A stretch of 64,000 bases of DNA from Secundilactobacillus odoratitofui DSM 19909 = JCM 15043. GTDB taxonomy: Bacteria > Bacillota > Bacilli > Lactobacillales > Lactobacillaceae. The notes below the pieces were generated by a model that did not search any database, was not told the origin of the DNA, and was given only the letters and a program-made list of their open reading frames with translations. This document shows, one piece after another, positions 14,594 to 23,563 of the stretch. Position 1 is the first letter of the stretch, and each line of letters starts with the position of its first letter. The position numbers and the translations under genes were made by a program. The stretch is from positions 59,735-123,734 of the forward strand of contig NZ_AZEE01000010.1 in NCBI RefSeq assembly GCF_001434895.1, read 5' to 3'.

Positions 14594-15294
14594 CCTATGA
14601 ACTTAACGTGGCTCACCTTTATGGCGACCTGATGAACACGTATGGTGATGTTGGTAATATCTTGGCATTAAACTACTATGCCAAACAAATGGACGTGAAA
14701 TTAAACGTAGAAGTGGTGAGCTTAGGCCAACCATTTGATGCTAACAAGTATGATATGGGCTTCTTTGGCGGTGGCCAAGATTTTGAACAAGTCATTGTCT
14801 CGAAAGATATCCAAGCCAAAAAAGCTGCATTAACTGACTTCATTGAAGATGATGGCCCAGTACTTGCAATTTGTGGGGGCTATCAACTACTTGGCCACTA
14901 CTATGTGGATGCTAAGGGTGACAAAATTCCTGGTATTGGTGCGTTAGACCACTATACTTTAGCTCAGGACCATAACCGATTTATTGGCGACATCGTTATC
15001 AAAAACGAAGAAACTGGTGAAACCTACCACGGGTTTGAAAACCACCAGGGACGTACCTTCCTCGGAAACGGCGAACGTGCCCTTGGTAATGTGCTGGAAG
15101 GCAAAGGTAACAACGGCGAAGATGGCACTGAAGGCGCTATTTACAAGAATACTTTTTGTTCCTACTTTCACGGCCCAATCTTGACGCGTAACGGCAACCT
15201 GGCCAAACGCTTATTGATCGCCGCACTCAAGCGACGGTACCCTGACGCTGATTTGACGACTCAGGAAGCTTTACCAATTGCAGCAACCTTTTAA
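14590..15294 (+). CDS. gatD: Lipid II isoglutaminyl synthase, glutaminase subunit GatD
   Basis: Class I glutamine amidotransferase that releases ammonia for MurT. 234 residues; nucleophile Cys in [10 protein letters not shown] near residue 95 and the catalytic His in [11 protein letters not shown] near residue 197. Start overlaps the murT stop. Followed by a terminator shared with the convergent gene. Confidence 0.95.
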   Translation: MTYELNVAHLYGDLMNTYGDVGNILALNYYAKQMDVKLNVEVVSLGQPFDANKYDMGFFGGGQDFEQVIVSKDIQAKKAALTDFIEDDGPVLAICGGYQLLGHYYVDAKGDKIPGIGALDHYTLAQDHNRFIGDIVIKNEETGETYHGFENHQGRTFLGNGERALGNVLEGKGNNGEDGTEGAIYKNTFCSYFHGPILTRNGNLAKRLLIAALKRRYPDADLTTQEALPIAATF

Positions 15295-15317
15295 TTACAA
15301 TTCAATATTGACACCAC

Positions 15318-15358
15318 AAAAACGGTAATGGCCTTTATGATGGTCATCACCGTTTTTT
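15318..15358. terminator. Bidirectional terminator
   Basis: AAAAACGGTAATGGCC and GGTCATCACCGTTTTTT arms between convergent gatD and the serine hydrolase gene. Confidence 0.75.
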
Positions 15359-15376
15359 ATTTTAACAATCTTTCAG

Positions 15377-16402
15377 TCATTCAGTTTTCGAACTTACCGT
15401 TTTTTCGGCTAGGTAAGTATTAATAATCGCATTTCTTCTAGCCAAAAAGGCCTCGTTAGGCGCATGGGGGTGTACGCGATTTGACAGAAACACCATCCCC
15501 TGCTGCGTGGTTTGATCCAACACCAAAAAAGTACCAGTATAACCACTATGCCAGATACAATTGTGAGCCACTGGTAGTTGTGTGGGTAATAGTGCCCAAG
15601 CTAACGAGCGCCACTGTTTCCCTAAGGGGGTCTGATCACGAGTCAATTCAGTCAACCAATGCGTGGCAATTGGCTGACCGGTGTTGAATAACATTGCCTG
15701 TTCAAACCGAATTAAATCATCAAGCGTACTAAACAAACCGGCGGAGCCACAGTGATTCTTTAACACGAATGCTTTAGGATCGTGAACCACACCACGAATA
15801 AGGCCCCTGGTTGGTGAAACTTCGGTTGGTACACACCTGGTCGGGTCTTCAGGTTGAAAGGTACTATGCGTCATCCGCAACGGATCTAACACCCGTTTTT
15901 GAATCAACGTTTGGATTGGCTGACCCAGAATTGCTTCTGCAATCCACCCCAGAAAAATAAAGTTAACGTCAGAATACACCATTTTAACTTCAAAATTTTC
16001 ACCGACATGCATCGTTAGTAATGCATCGTGCAATTGCGCTGCGGACAATTTATCACGGTGTGGAATATAGCCAGTAATGCCAGATGTATGGGTCAACAAA
16101 TGCCGAATCGTGACGCGCTGATCTTGCCATTCAGGTAAAAAATCACTGACTTTATCAGTTAAAGCTAACCGCTTTTCAGTAATCAGCTGTAAAATCACGT
16201 TGGTCGTTCCGACCACCTTCGTCAGTGAGGCAACATCATAAAGTTGGTTAGGTTTTAATGGCTCGTAACCAGGAATCAATTGTTCCGCACCAAATAAGCC
16301 GCGAGTCACGTCTTTTTGATCAATGAAGGCGTAGTTCACGCCTGGTACCACGCCATCTCGGACCAGTTGCTTAATTGCTGCTACTGTTTCTTGATAAACC
16401 AT
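15377..16402 (-). CDS. Beta-lactamase-family serine hydrolase
   Basis: Class C beta-lactamase / PBP4*-like fold. Motifs in order: SLTK (SxxK nucleophile, near residue 59), the HTSGITGY block, YSDVN (YxN) and the C-terminal HSGYTGT replacing the KTG box. The 341-residue form begins MVYQETVAAIKQLV after GGAGAG; the longer frame adds 18 residues without a ribosome site. No signal peptide or membrane helix is evident, so it may act in the cytoplasm, perhaps as an esterase or D-amino peptidase. The true substrate cannot be read from sequence, and antibiotic resistance should not be inferred. Confidence 0.85.
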   Translation of the reverse strand: MVYQETVAAIKQLVRDGVVPGVNYAFIDQKDVTRGLFGAEQLIPGYEPLKPNQLYDVASLTKVVGTTNVILQLITEKRLALTDKVSDFLPEWQDQRVTIRHLLTHTSGITGYIPHRDKLSAAQLHDALLTMHVGENFEVKMVYSDVNFIFLGWIAEAILGQPIQTLIQKRVLDPLRMTHSTFQPEDPTRCVPTEVSPTRGLIRGVVHDPKAFVLKNHCGSAGLFSTLDDLIRFEQAMLFNTGQPIATHWLTELTRDQTPLGKQWRSLAWALLPTQLPVAHNCIWHSGYTGTFLVLDQTTQQGMVFLSNRVHPHAPNEAFLARRNAIINTYLAEKTVSSKTE

Positions 16403-16481
16403 TTCTTCTCTCCAATGCTTTTTTTCAAGCCTACCACTTGCTTCAAACAGCCGCAATCTTGAAGATTGAGATCATTTCAAA

Positions 16482-16528
16482 TTAAAAACAGATTGATCCT
16501 CGCAACATATTGCGGGTATCAATCTGTT
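16482..16528 (-). terminator. Terminator after ilvE
   Basis: Arms AACAGATTGAT and ATCAATCTGTT pair perfectly, with a further mostly paired inner segment, and the - strand runs into TTTTTAATTT. A strong hairpin about 46 bases after the ilvE stop. Confidence 0.85.
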
Positions 16529-16574
16529 CAGTACGATTGGTGAGTCACAAAACGCTCACGATTAATCGATGAAA

Positions 16575-17612
16575 TTAAAGTTCAACCTTTTGAATCCAGC
16601 CTTCAGGTGCCTCTACGTCACCAAATTGGATACCAGTTAAGGTATCATAGAGCTTTTGAGTCACAGGACCAACTTCGGTTTCGCTGTAGAACACGTGTAA
16701 GTTATCTTGATATTCAATGCCACCGATTGGTGCAATAACAGCAGCAGTTCCCATTGCGCCAGCCTCAGTGAATCGATCAAGGTTATCGATAAAGACGTCG
16801 CCTTGAACTGGCTTCATGCCCAAATTGTGTTCTGCAAGGTACAACAAAGAGTATTTGGTAATACTTGGCAGAATTGAATCGGACTTTGGTGTCACGAATT
16901 CATTATCCTTGGTGATACCAAAGAAGTTAGCTGAACCAGCCTCTTCAATCTTAGTATGGGTTGCTGGGTCAAGGTAAATAACGTCTGAGTAACCTGCTTT
17001 GTGGGCTTCATCACCTGGTAATAAACTACCACCATAGTTACCGCCGACTTTACTTTGACCAGTACCATGAGGAGCCGCACGGTCGTAATATGAGGTCGTA
17101 AAGTTAGTTGGTGTCACACCGCCCTTGTAGTATGCACCAACGGGCATTGCGAAGATGGTAAAGATGTATTCTTGGGCTGGATGAACACCGATATTACCAC
17201 CAACACCAATCATTAATGGTCGTAGGTAAAGTGTCCCACCAGTGCCATATGGTGGCACGTAATCAGCATTCGCTTTAACAACGGCCTTAACGGCTTCCAC
17301 AAATTTGTCTTCTGGAAATGCCGGCATTAATAATCGTTCACAACTTTTGTGCATCCGGGCTGCGTTACGATCTGGCCGGAAAAGTTGAATGTCACCATCT
17401 TTAGTACGATAAGCCTTTAAGCCTTCAAAGTCAGCCTGACCATAGTGCAATGCAGTTGACCCTTCACTAATATGTAAAGTACCATCTTCAGTTAAACCGC
17501 CTTCGTCCCACTTACCATCTTGATAATGGGCTAAGAATCGGTATGGCAAATCCATATAGTTGAATCCTAAGTTTTGCCAGTCAATTTCTGATGCTGCAGG
17601 TGCTTTTGCCAA
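16575..17612 (-). CDS. ilvE: Branched-chain amino acid aminotransferase
   Basis: PLP-dependent transaminase of Leu, Ile and Val. About 345 residues; the PLP lysine is in SKVGGNYGGSLLPG near residue 200, and EEAGSANFFGI and the C-terminal GTAAVIAPIGGI match the family. The probable start is the TTG giving (M)AKAPAASEIDW, eight bases after AAGGAG; the GTG three codons earlier overlaps that ribosome site. The gene stands alone between a terminator and a divergent small gene. I looked for a T-box leader upstream and do not see one. Confidence 0.94.
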   Translation of the reverse strand: MAKAPAASEIDWQNLGFNYMDLPYRFLAHYQDGKWDEGGLTEDGTLHISEGSTALHYGQADFEGLKAYRTKDGDIQLFRPDRNAARMHKSCERLLMPAFPEDKFVEAVKAVVKANADYVPPYGTGGTLYLRPLMIGVGGNIGVHPAQEYIFTIFAMPVGAYYKGGVTPTNFTTSYYDRAAPHGTGQSKVGGNYGGSLLPGDEAHKAGYSDVIYLDPATHTKIEEAGSANFFGITKDNEFVTPKSDSILPSITKYSLLYLAEHNLGMKPVQGDVFIDNLDRFTEAGAMGTAAVIAPIGGIEYQDNLHVFYSETEVGPVTQKLYDTLTGIQFGDVEAPEGWIQKVEL

Positions 17613-17843
17613 AAAAACCACTCCTTTTAATATGTAATTCTCATTTTAAAATCAGTGAAAACAAATATTCCTCATTGATTTTTAATAAATTGTAAGCTCT
17701 ATCGGATTGGTTGTCAAGCAACCTCTAAAACGAATATCAAACATTTTTCTAATTGTATCCGGTTTCATAAAGGGTTTAAGCTGACGACGGTGAGAATATT
17801 TGCTACAATGAGCTTTGCATTTGAAAGAAAAGAGGGTAATGTT

Positions 17844-18173
17844 GTGGCCAGTAATTCAGATTCAATATATAACGTACTCACCTATGTCAAACGCCACCCA
17901 GATCGTGTCGTCTTCAAACCGCGCGAATATGCGAATGTCGTGACAATTGGCATTCCAGATCAAGTCAAAGTTGCCAACCCCGAAATTTATTTTCCAAGCG
18001 ACCGCCTGAGCGTCAATTTAATGACTGATTCGTTTGTTGGCGAATATGGTGACTTGCTCAATCACTTTTATGAATTAACCAAACAATCCAAGCCCGACTA
18101 TCACAATGTTTGGATCACAACCAGTCACCTTAATCAGCAAGCACTGTACCTTTTAGACCTGTCCTTTGAATGA
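17844..18173 (+). CDS. Hypothetical protein, 109 residues
   Basis: Unrecognised. The start is GTG (MASNSDSIYNVLTY), seven bases after GAGGG; the frame is open upstream but without another ribosome site. The protein is mixed alpha/beta in look, with no signal, membrane helix or cysteine. It ends LYLLDLSFE and is followed by a terminator, so it is monocistronic. Divergent from ilvE. Confidence 0.7.
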   Translation: MASNSDSIYNVLTYVKRHPDRVVFKPREYANVVTIGIPDQVKVANPEIYFPSDRLSVNLMTDSFVGEYGDLLNHFYELTKQSKPDYHNVWITTSHLNQQALYLLDLSFE

Positions 18174-18217
18174 TGTTCCAATAAACACTGCTTTATCATA
18201 TCCTAACTCAATCAAGT

Positions 18218-18256
18218 GGCCTCCCGATTTTTTCAACAAATCGGGGGCCATTTTTT
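18218..18256 (+). terminator. Terminator of the 109-residue gene
   Basis: GGCCtCCCGATtT / AAATCGGGGGCC stem with T6 tail. Confidence 0.8.
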
Positions 18257-18324
18257 GAAATTTGTTTCCAGCTACGGGCACAAGATAATGTCCATGTCCA
18301 TCTGAGCCAATCAGTGGGCATAGA

Positions 18325-18354
18325 AAAAACGCCTGCATATAAATGCAGACGTTT
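18325..18354 (-). terminator. Terminator of tRNA-Gln
   Basis: AAACG-CTGCAT / ATGCAG-CGTTT stem with one mismatch; on the - strand it is followed by T6, directly after the tRNA. Confidence 0.75.
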
Positions 18355-18359
18355 CATGA

Positions 18360-18432
18360 TTGGGTATACTGGGCTCGAACCAGTAAATTACGGATTCAGA
18401 GTCCGCTGCCTTACCAATTTGGCGAATACCCA
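18360..18432 (-). tRNA. tRNA-Gln(CTG)
   Basis: 73-base cloverleaf on the - strand: acceptor TGGGTAT/ATACCCA with the U1-A72 pair typical of tRNA-Gln, D-arm GCC/GGC, anticodon stem GCGGA/TCCGT with loop CTCTGAA (anticodon CTG, reads CAG), T-arm ACTGG/CCAGT, discriminator A. CCA is not encoded. Confidence 0.93.
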
Positions 18433-18625
18433 ATAAGCTACCTGACAAGTTAACATTCTAGCGTTTTTTAAAATTGTTGTCAACGATAAATCGAGGAATG
18501 CCAGCAAAATTTGAATATTGACCTAACAAGAACGAATATTCTACCAGATAAGTTGACATTTCAGCCATTTTCGTGTAAATTTATATATTGTGTTAAGCAA
18601 TTGAATAGCTTTCATTTTATAACCT

Positions 18626-18698
18626 TGCCCGCTGGTCAAATTGGTTAAGACGTCGCCCTCTCAAGGCGGAGTTACGGGTTCGATCCCCGTGCGGGTGA
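18626..18698 (+). tRNA. tRNA-Glu(CTC)
   Basis: 73-base cloverleaf: D-arm with GGTCAAATTGGTTAAGAC as in tRNA-Glu, anticodon stem TCGCC/GGCGG with loop CTCTCAA (anticodon CTC, reads GAG), T-arm ACGGG/CCCGT. The acceptor TGCCCGC/GCGGGTG pairs well only over its inner five base pairs; the outer two pairs are U1-G72 and G2-U71. CCA is not encoded. The Glu assignment follows from anticodon and D-arm. Confidence 0.85.
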
Positions 18699-18730
18699 TT
18701 CATTAGCTTTGTTCGATAAATAAGAAAACT

Positions 18731-18773
18731 CAAAATGCTGTGTTTTAGGCGTTTTGAGTTTTTTATTTTTTTG
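18731..18773 (+). terminator. Terminator after tRNA-Glu
   Basis: AACTCAAAA / TTTTGAGTT stem with a long T tail; it ends just before the ribosome site of the CvpA-like gene. Confidence 0.7.
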
Positions 18774-18786
18774 GAGGTTATTTCAT

Positions 18787-19299
18787 ATGATTTTTACTTG
18801 GGGCATTATCATCATTTTAGCGCTGGGACTAATTTCGGGCTACCGCAGCGGGTTTGTGACCGTTGTGATGTCCCTATTAGCCTACATCATTGCCTGGCTG
18901 CTTGCGACTGTTTTTAGTCAAAAATTGGCCGAAATCCTGTTTAGCACCTTCACTTCAGTCAACACATCAACTGTGGCCATGCCACGAATGCTAACCGGAA
19001 CCGTTTTTTTCGTTCTCTTTAGTGTCTGTTACACACTGGTCCGTCACGTTGGCCGCGATTTAAACCTAATCACGCGACTGCCACTGATTCACTCAGTTAA
19101 CGCCCTCTTAGGTGCAGCCACGAGCTTCATCGTCAGATACCTCTTAATTTTCTTAATTTTAAACATCTTACTGTTATTTCCTAGTCAATGGGTCCAACAA
19201 CAATACCAGGTCTCTTCCATCGCTCAGAGTATCGTGAAGAAGACCCCGGTAATGTCTAAACAGTTAATGAAACAATGGCAGGCCCAACAGGTTAAATAA
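18787..19299 (+). CDS. CvpA-family membrane protein
   Basis: 170 residues starting at the ATG eight bases after GGAGG (MIFTWGIIIILALGLISGY). The N-terminal GYRSGFVTVVMSLLAYIIAWLL and a four-helix hydrophobic layout fit the CvpA (colicin V production) family; helices are near 5-22, 27-50, 65-85 and 105-130. In bacilli and streptococci such proteins lie near mutS2 and their role is unsettled. No mutS2 neighbour is seen here. Confidence 0.8.
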   Translation: MIFTWGIIIILALGLISGYRSGFVTVVMSLLAYIIAWLLATVFSQKLAEILFSTFTSVNTSTVAMPRMLTGTVFFVLFSVCYTLVRHVGRDLNLITRLPLIHSVNALLGAATSFIVRYLLIFLILNILLLFPSQWVQQQYQVSSIAQSIVKKTPVMSKQLMKQWQAQQVK

Positions 19300-19382
19300 A
19301 CTTTAAACCTGTTAACTGAATGAACTATCACAATCCAAAACGGGTACACTACATGTAATATAACATTACTGGAGGTCTGTCG

Positions 19383-19589
19383 ATGCTGTCACTGATTGTT
19401 TTAGGACTAATTGCATTCTTTGGTTTTCGACTCTTTTTTGGCTTGTTTGGCTGGTTATTCCGAATTATCGGTATTTTGATTATTGGCGGACTGGTTTTTG
19501 CGTTTGCTTCTTCATTCATCGGTATTTTTTTAGTGGTTGCCGTCGTCCTATTCGGCAGTTGGTTTTTCACGGGATTTACCAATAGCTAA
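19383..19589 (+). CDS. Small hydrophobic membrane protein, 68 residues
   Basis: Has a clear GGAGG site seven bases before ATG. It is nearly all hydrophobic, with two membrane helices (about 3-25 and 30-62) rich in Phe, Gly and Ile. No family recognised. Lies 83 bases after the CvpA-like gene and before a strong terminator, possibly in the same transcript. Confidence 0.7.
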   Translation: MLSLIVLGLIAFFGFRLFFGLFGWLFRIIGILIIGGLVFAFASSFIGIFLVVAVVLFGSWFFTGFTNS

Positions 19590-19620
19590 CGATCCGTCAA
19601 TTTGACTTAATGATATTTTA

Positions 19621-19656
19621 AAAAGGCACTGAAATCAGTTGATTTCAGTGCCTTTT
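19621..19656. terminator. Bidirectional terminator
   Basis: A 17-bp perfect palindromic stem (AAAAGGCACTGAAATCA and its complement) separated by two bases, between the small membrane gene and pgi. Confidence 0.9.
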
Positions 19657-19671
19657 ATGTGTAACTTCAGT

Positions 19672-21018
19672 TTAAAGCCGTTCGTTTAATTCTTTACCAA
19701 GTTCTTCAAAACCAGGCTTACCTAACAAGGCAAACATGTTGGTTTTATAGGCTTCAACACCTGGTTGGTTGAATGGGTTGATCCCATTCAAGTAACCAGA
19801 AATTGAAACAGCGATTTCAAAGAAGTAAATCAAGTAACCGAGTGTGTAAGCTGACTGATCAGGAATGTGAACACTCATGTTAGGGACGTTTCCATCGGTA
19901 TGCGCTAGAGTCACACCTTGGAAGGCCTTCGTGTTAGCGAAGTGCATGGTCTCACCTTCAAGATACTGAAGACCATCCAAGTTCTCAGCTTCCTTAGGAA
20001 TGTCAACATCATGGTTAGGCTTATCAATGAAAATAACAGTTTCCATTAAGTTCCGTAACCCCTCTTGAATATATTGACCTAAGGAGTGTAAATCAGTTGA
20101 GAAATTAGCTGATGAAGGGTAAATCCCTTTTTCGTTTTTACCTTCAGATTCACCCATTAGTTGCTTCCACCATTCTGCAAAGTATTGCAGATTTGGTTCG
20201 TAGTTCTCTAATAACTCAGTTGTATAGCCCTTACGGTATAAAATATTACGATAAGCAGCATACTGGTACGCTTCGTTCTTGGTCAAATCAGGATCAGTAT
20301 AGGCGTCCATCGCATCAGCCGCACCAGACATTAATTGATCAATGTCAGCACCTGAAGCAGCAATTGGTAATAAACCAACAGCGGTCAATACCGAGTAACG
20401 ACCACCAACACCATCTGGAATGACAAAGGTTTCGTAACCCGCTGCATCAGCTTCTTGCTTCAATGCGCCACGCTTTTTATCAGTTGTGGCGTAGATACGA
20501 GCCTTGGCGCCCGCTTCACCGTACTTCTTAACCAATAATTGTTTGAAGATCCGAAAGGCAATCGATGGTTCAGTGGTGGTCCCGGACTTCGAAATCACGT
20601 TGACAGAAAAATCACGGTCGCCGATTAATTTAATTAAATCGGTGACGTATGATGGACTGATTGAGTTCCCAGCAAACAAAATCTGTGGGAATTCACGTTG
20701 GTCATCTGGTAAGTAGTTAAAGAATGTTTCATGTAAGAAATCAACGGCCATCTTGGCACCCAAGTATGAACCACCGATTCCAATCACAACGAGTACCTTA
20801 GAATCTGACTGAATTTGCTTTGCTGCTGCCTTAATTCGAGCAAATTCTTCCTTGTCATAGTCCTTTGGTAAGGCTAACCAATCCCGGAAATCGCTCCCGG
20901 CACCGGTTCCCTTTCTTAATTCTTCGTCTGCTGCATTTACTAACGCTTGCATCTCACCTAATTCATTGTCGTGGACAAACTTATCAAGTTTTGAAGCGTC
21001 GAAGGAAATGTGTGCCAT
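19672..21018 (-). CDS. pgi: Glucose-6-phosphate isomerase
   Basis: Interconverts glucose-6-phosphate and fructose-6-phosphate. 448 residues, the usual length for lactobacilli. Phosphate-binding [15 protein letters not shown] is near residue 140, [15 protein letters not shown] near 200, and the catalytic Glu is in the [10 protein letters not shown] to GKNEKGIYP region. Transcribed alone; it converges on the small membrane gene. Confidence 0.97.
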   Translation of the reverse strand: MAHISFDASKLDKFVHDNELGEMQALVNAADEELRKGTGAGSDFRDWLALPKDYDKEEFARIKAAAKQIQSDSKVLVVIGIGGSYLGAKMAVDFLHETFFNYLPDDQREFPQILFAGNSISPSYVTDLIKLIGDRDFSVNVISKSGTTTEPSIAFRIFKQLLVKKYGEAGAKARIYATTDKKRGALKQEADAAGYETFVIPDGVGGRYSVLTAVGLLPIAASGADIDQLMSGAADAMDAYTDPDLTKNEAYQYAAYRNILYRKGYTTELLENYEPNLQYFAEWWKQLMGESEGKNEKGIYPSSANFSTDLHSLGQYIQEGLRNLMETVIFIDKPNHDVDIPKEAENLDGLQYLEGETMHFANTKAFQGVTLAHTDGNVPNMSVHIPDQSAYTLGYLIYFFEIAVSISGYLNGINPFNQPGVEAYKTNMFALLGKPGFEELGKELNERL

Positions 21019-21094
21019 TTAACTTACCTCACTTTTTTTAAGATCATCTACATTATACCCGATTTTCACCCAAAAATGAATGGACTATACCAAA

Positions 21095-21958
21095 TTATTT
21101 TAATAATCCTAAAATGACACTACCGGCAATAACTAAAATAGAACCGATGGTGATGTACACCATCTCACGACGAGTTTTGTGTTCACCTAACAATAAGATA
21201 CTACCGAAAGTTGAGATAATGATCCCGCTTTGAGCTAATGAGTAACTGATGGCCAAACCAACGGCTGGAATCGACATGAACATGAAGAAGTTACCAACAC
21301 CCCAAACAAGACCAGTCCCAATGTTTTTCACCATTGGTGTCCCAAACGGATGGTTGCGCGCAGCAAAAAGCAAGGCACCAATTACCATCCCAATTGATTG
21401 AGGGAATAAAACGGCTTTAGAATCAACACCAGAAGCATTCACAATCACCGTGTAAAGTGTGTAGCCGATGGTTGAGAAGATCAACGCACGAACACCGGCA
21501 CTCATGTTATAGCTTGTCCGGCCAACACTGCCACTCTTGTCACGTAATGACGTGAAAACAATCCCAGCAATCAAAATGATCATGGCTAAACTACCCAAAA
21601 AGAGCATCTTACTAGTGGTCCACTCGTGAAACAAAAAGACACCGGCCAACGTACTGCAGATAAGCTGCAAGCCCGTTGAAACTGGCACTGTGACTGAAAT
21701 ACCAACTGCCTTCATTGATTGAAATTGTTGGAATTGACCCACTGACCAAAAAAGACCTGACGCAATTCCGACCATCCAAACGAGGCTGGTCAATTGAGGA
21801 TGGAAATAGACAACACTGAAGATACCAAATAACAAAGCACCAACAGTCATCCCGAGGGTTTGTTGATATGATGTTCCACCTAATTTACCACTAATTAATC
21901 CGATACTCCCCCAACAAATTGCGGGGATCAATGCCATAAGCACAACCATGAAATTCAC
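21095..21958 (-). CDS. GRP-family sugar uptake protein (GlcU/RbsU type)
   Basis: Ten-helix transporter of the drug/metabolite superfamily, glucose/ribose permease branch. 287 residues, hydrophobic throughout, starting MNFMVVLMALIPAICWGSIG with the typical VGQFQQFQSMKAVGISVTVP segment after helix 3. These carriers take up glucose or ribose by proton symport. The substrate cannot be settled; a cre site 31 bases before the start supports a sugar role under CcpA control. Neighbouring pgi fits glucose use. Confidence 0.88.
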   Translation of the reverse strand: MNFMVVLMALIPAICWGSIGLISGKLGGTSYQQTLGMTVGALLFGIFSVVYFHPQLTSLVWMVGIASGLFWSVGQFQQFQSMKAVGISVTVPVSTGLQLICSTLAGVFLFHEWTTSKMLFLGSLAMIILIAGIVFTSLRDKSGSVGRTSYNMSAGVRALIFSTIGYTLYTVIVNASGVDSKAVLFPQSIGMVIGALLFAARNHPFGTPMVKNIGTGLVWGVGNFFMFMSIPAVGLAISYSLAQSGIIISTFGSILLLGEHKTRREMVYITIGSILVIAGSVILGLLK

Positions 21959-21989
21959 TCCGTTCTCTCTTACACGCTTTAATATTTTT

Positions 21990-22003
21990 TGAAAGCGCTT
22001 TTA
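21990..22003 (-). promoter_or_regulatory. cre site upstream of the sugar transporter
   Basis: TGAAAGCGCTTTTA, one mismatch from TGWAARCGYTWNCW, containing a perfect AAAGCGCTTT core. Position 31-45 bases before the transporter start suggests CcpA repression. Confidence 0.65.
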
Positions 22004-22041
22004 TTATCTTTCATCTTTTATAGTTTACTAGAAAACGACCG

Positions 22042-22075
22042 AAAAAAAAAGGATTATTTAAAAAATCCTTTTTTT
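22042..22075 (-). terminator. Terminator after the two-component operon
   Basis: AAAAAAAGGATT / AATCCTTTTTTT hairpin 28 bases after the histidine kinase stop. Confidence 0.75.
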
Positions 22076-22102
22076 CTAAATATTTTTTTAAGGTGGTGCT
22101 CA

Positions 22103-23563
22103 CTACTGAGCGGCTGGTTCATCTGGAAAAATAATGGTAAAGGTAGTTCCCTTACCGGTTTTGCTGGTCACCTCAATCTTACCATTGTGAAGTAATACGA
22201 GTTGATGCACAATCGCCAGGCCTAAGCCTGATTCACCATACTTGGTGTTGGTTCTGGAAGGATCCGCCTTGTAAAACCGCTCCCAGATGTTGGCAAGCTG
22301 TTCCTTGGTCATGCCAATCCCAGTATCAACGACCTTGAAGATTGTTTCGCGATACCCACGTTCAACCAGAATATTAATTTCACCCTCATCAGTAAATTGA
22401 ATTGCATTTTGAGTGATATTAAACATGATCTGAACAAATCGATCGTAGTCCGCATAAACTTCGATGGTGGGTGCCCCCGAAACCTTTAGTACATCGTGTG
22501 AGGCTTCGGCTTTTTGATGGAGCTGTTCGGCAATGCGCTGCAAAGTTTCTAGTGCATTAAACCGCTGCTTCGTCAACGTAATCTGATTGTTGCGAATTTT
22601 TTCGTAGTCCAAATTTTCGTTAACTAAGCGTATCAATCGGTTGGTTTCGTTACGCATCAAGTCGATACTTTGTGCCTTACTCTCTTCTGGAATGGCGTCA
22701 TAAGCCAGGCCTTCAAGCAAGCCGTTGATGGTCGTCAATGGCGTTCTCATTTCATGAGCCGCATCCGCCATGAACGCACGTCGCCGTTCCTCTTGTCGTT
22801 GAATCTCGGCTTTTGATTCCTGCAAAGACAATGCCATATTATTGAAGTCATTAATCAAATCATCAATTTCGTCACGATTTTTGCTGGTTAATTGCACATC
22901 ATAATTACCACTGGCCACTTGGTTCGTCGCTTTTCGCAAGCGATTGATCCGCAACGTTAGGTAACGGGAGATAAAGTAGGCTAACAGCAATGCAACCACA
23001 CTAGCAACCAATAAGGCCTTAGTAAGGTTAGCGTTGATCTTGGCAATATTAGAATTAATGTTAGAAATAAAGGCCCCCACTTTAACGACTGCCACTAAAT
23101 GCTTTTGGTTATTCTTATCCGTGTAAAAATAAGGTTTTAACACGTCTGTCATGGCCGGTTCTGCTTGCCCGGAAGTGGTTTTAAGCTGTGAGTCCGATAC
23201 CTTTTGCACGATTTTACCCGCGCGTAATTTTTGCCAATCACTTTTGCTAATTTTTGAAGTATAAACATTATCTGGAAAAATGGCCGTATTTTCGCGATTA
23301 TAAATCGTAAAGTGGACGGATTGGTTGCGCAACAGTACTTCACTATTCAGCAGCGACTCCGAGTCAAACGTCACCTTATCAGGATTGGTTGAAGATACCC
23401 GGATGGATTGTTCTACCAAACTATTGGCGTACTTTTCCAGACTCGCCCACGTATTTTGGTAGACGTATTCCTTGGTCATGCTGCTAAATGACAATCCCAG
23501 TAGCAACAAAACGGAGGCAATTACCGCCAAAAAAGCTAATAATTGCTGGTAAACCAGTCTCAT
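22103..23563 (-). CDS. Sensor histidine kinase
   Basis: 486 residues. Membrane helices at about 8-28 and 183-200 enclose a 150-residue extracellular sensor; HAMP at about 200-255; phosphoacceptor His270 in DAAHEMRTPLTTING; HATPase domain with the N box (FNITQNAIQFTDEG), G1 VDTGIGM and G2 ESGLGLAIV. Its closest well-known relatives by layout are YclK-type kinases. Its start overlaps the response-regulator stop by four bases. The signal is unknown. Confidence 0.93.
   Translation of the reverse strand: MRLVYQQLLAFLAVIASVLLLLGLSFSSMTKEYVYQNTWASLEKYANSLVEQSIRVSSTNPDKVTFDSESLLNSEVLLRNQSVHFTIYNRENTAIFPDNVYTSKISKSDWQKLRAGKIVQKVSDSQLKTTSGQAEPAMTDVLKPYFYTDKNNQKHLVAVVKVGAFISNINSNIAKINANLTKALLVASVVALLLAYFISRYLTLRINRLRKATNQVASGNYDVQLTSKNRDEIDDLINDFNNMALSLQESKAEIQRQEERRRAFMADAAHEMRTPLTTINGLLEGLAYDAIPEESKAQSIDLMRNETNRLIRLVNENLDYEKIRNNQITLTKQRFNALETLQRIAEQLHQKAEASHDVLKVSGAPTIEVYADYDRFVQIMFNITQNAIQFTDEGEINILVERGYRETIFKVVDTGIGMTKEQLANIWERFYKADPSRTNTKYGESGLGLAIVHQLVLLHNGKIEVTSKTGKGTTFTIIFPDEPAAQ

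Noticed and set aside
15377..16402. Antibiotic-resistance beta-lactamase
   Set aside because: The motifs mark the wider serine hydrolase family; no signal peptide or KTG box is present, so a resistance role is unsupported.
17613..17843. T-box leader for ilvE
   Set aside because: No T-box sequence (TGGNACCGCG) or specifier arm seen on the - strand upstream of the gene.
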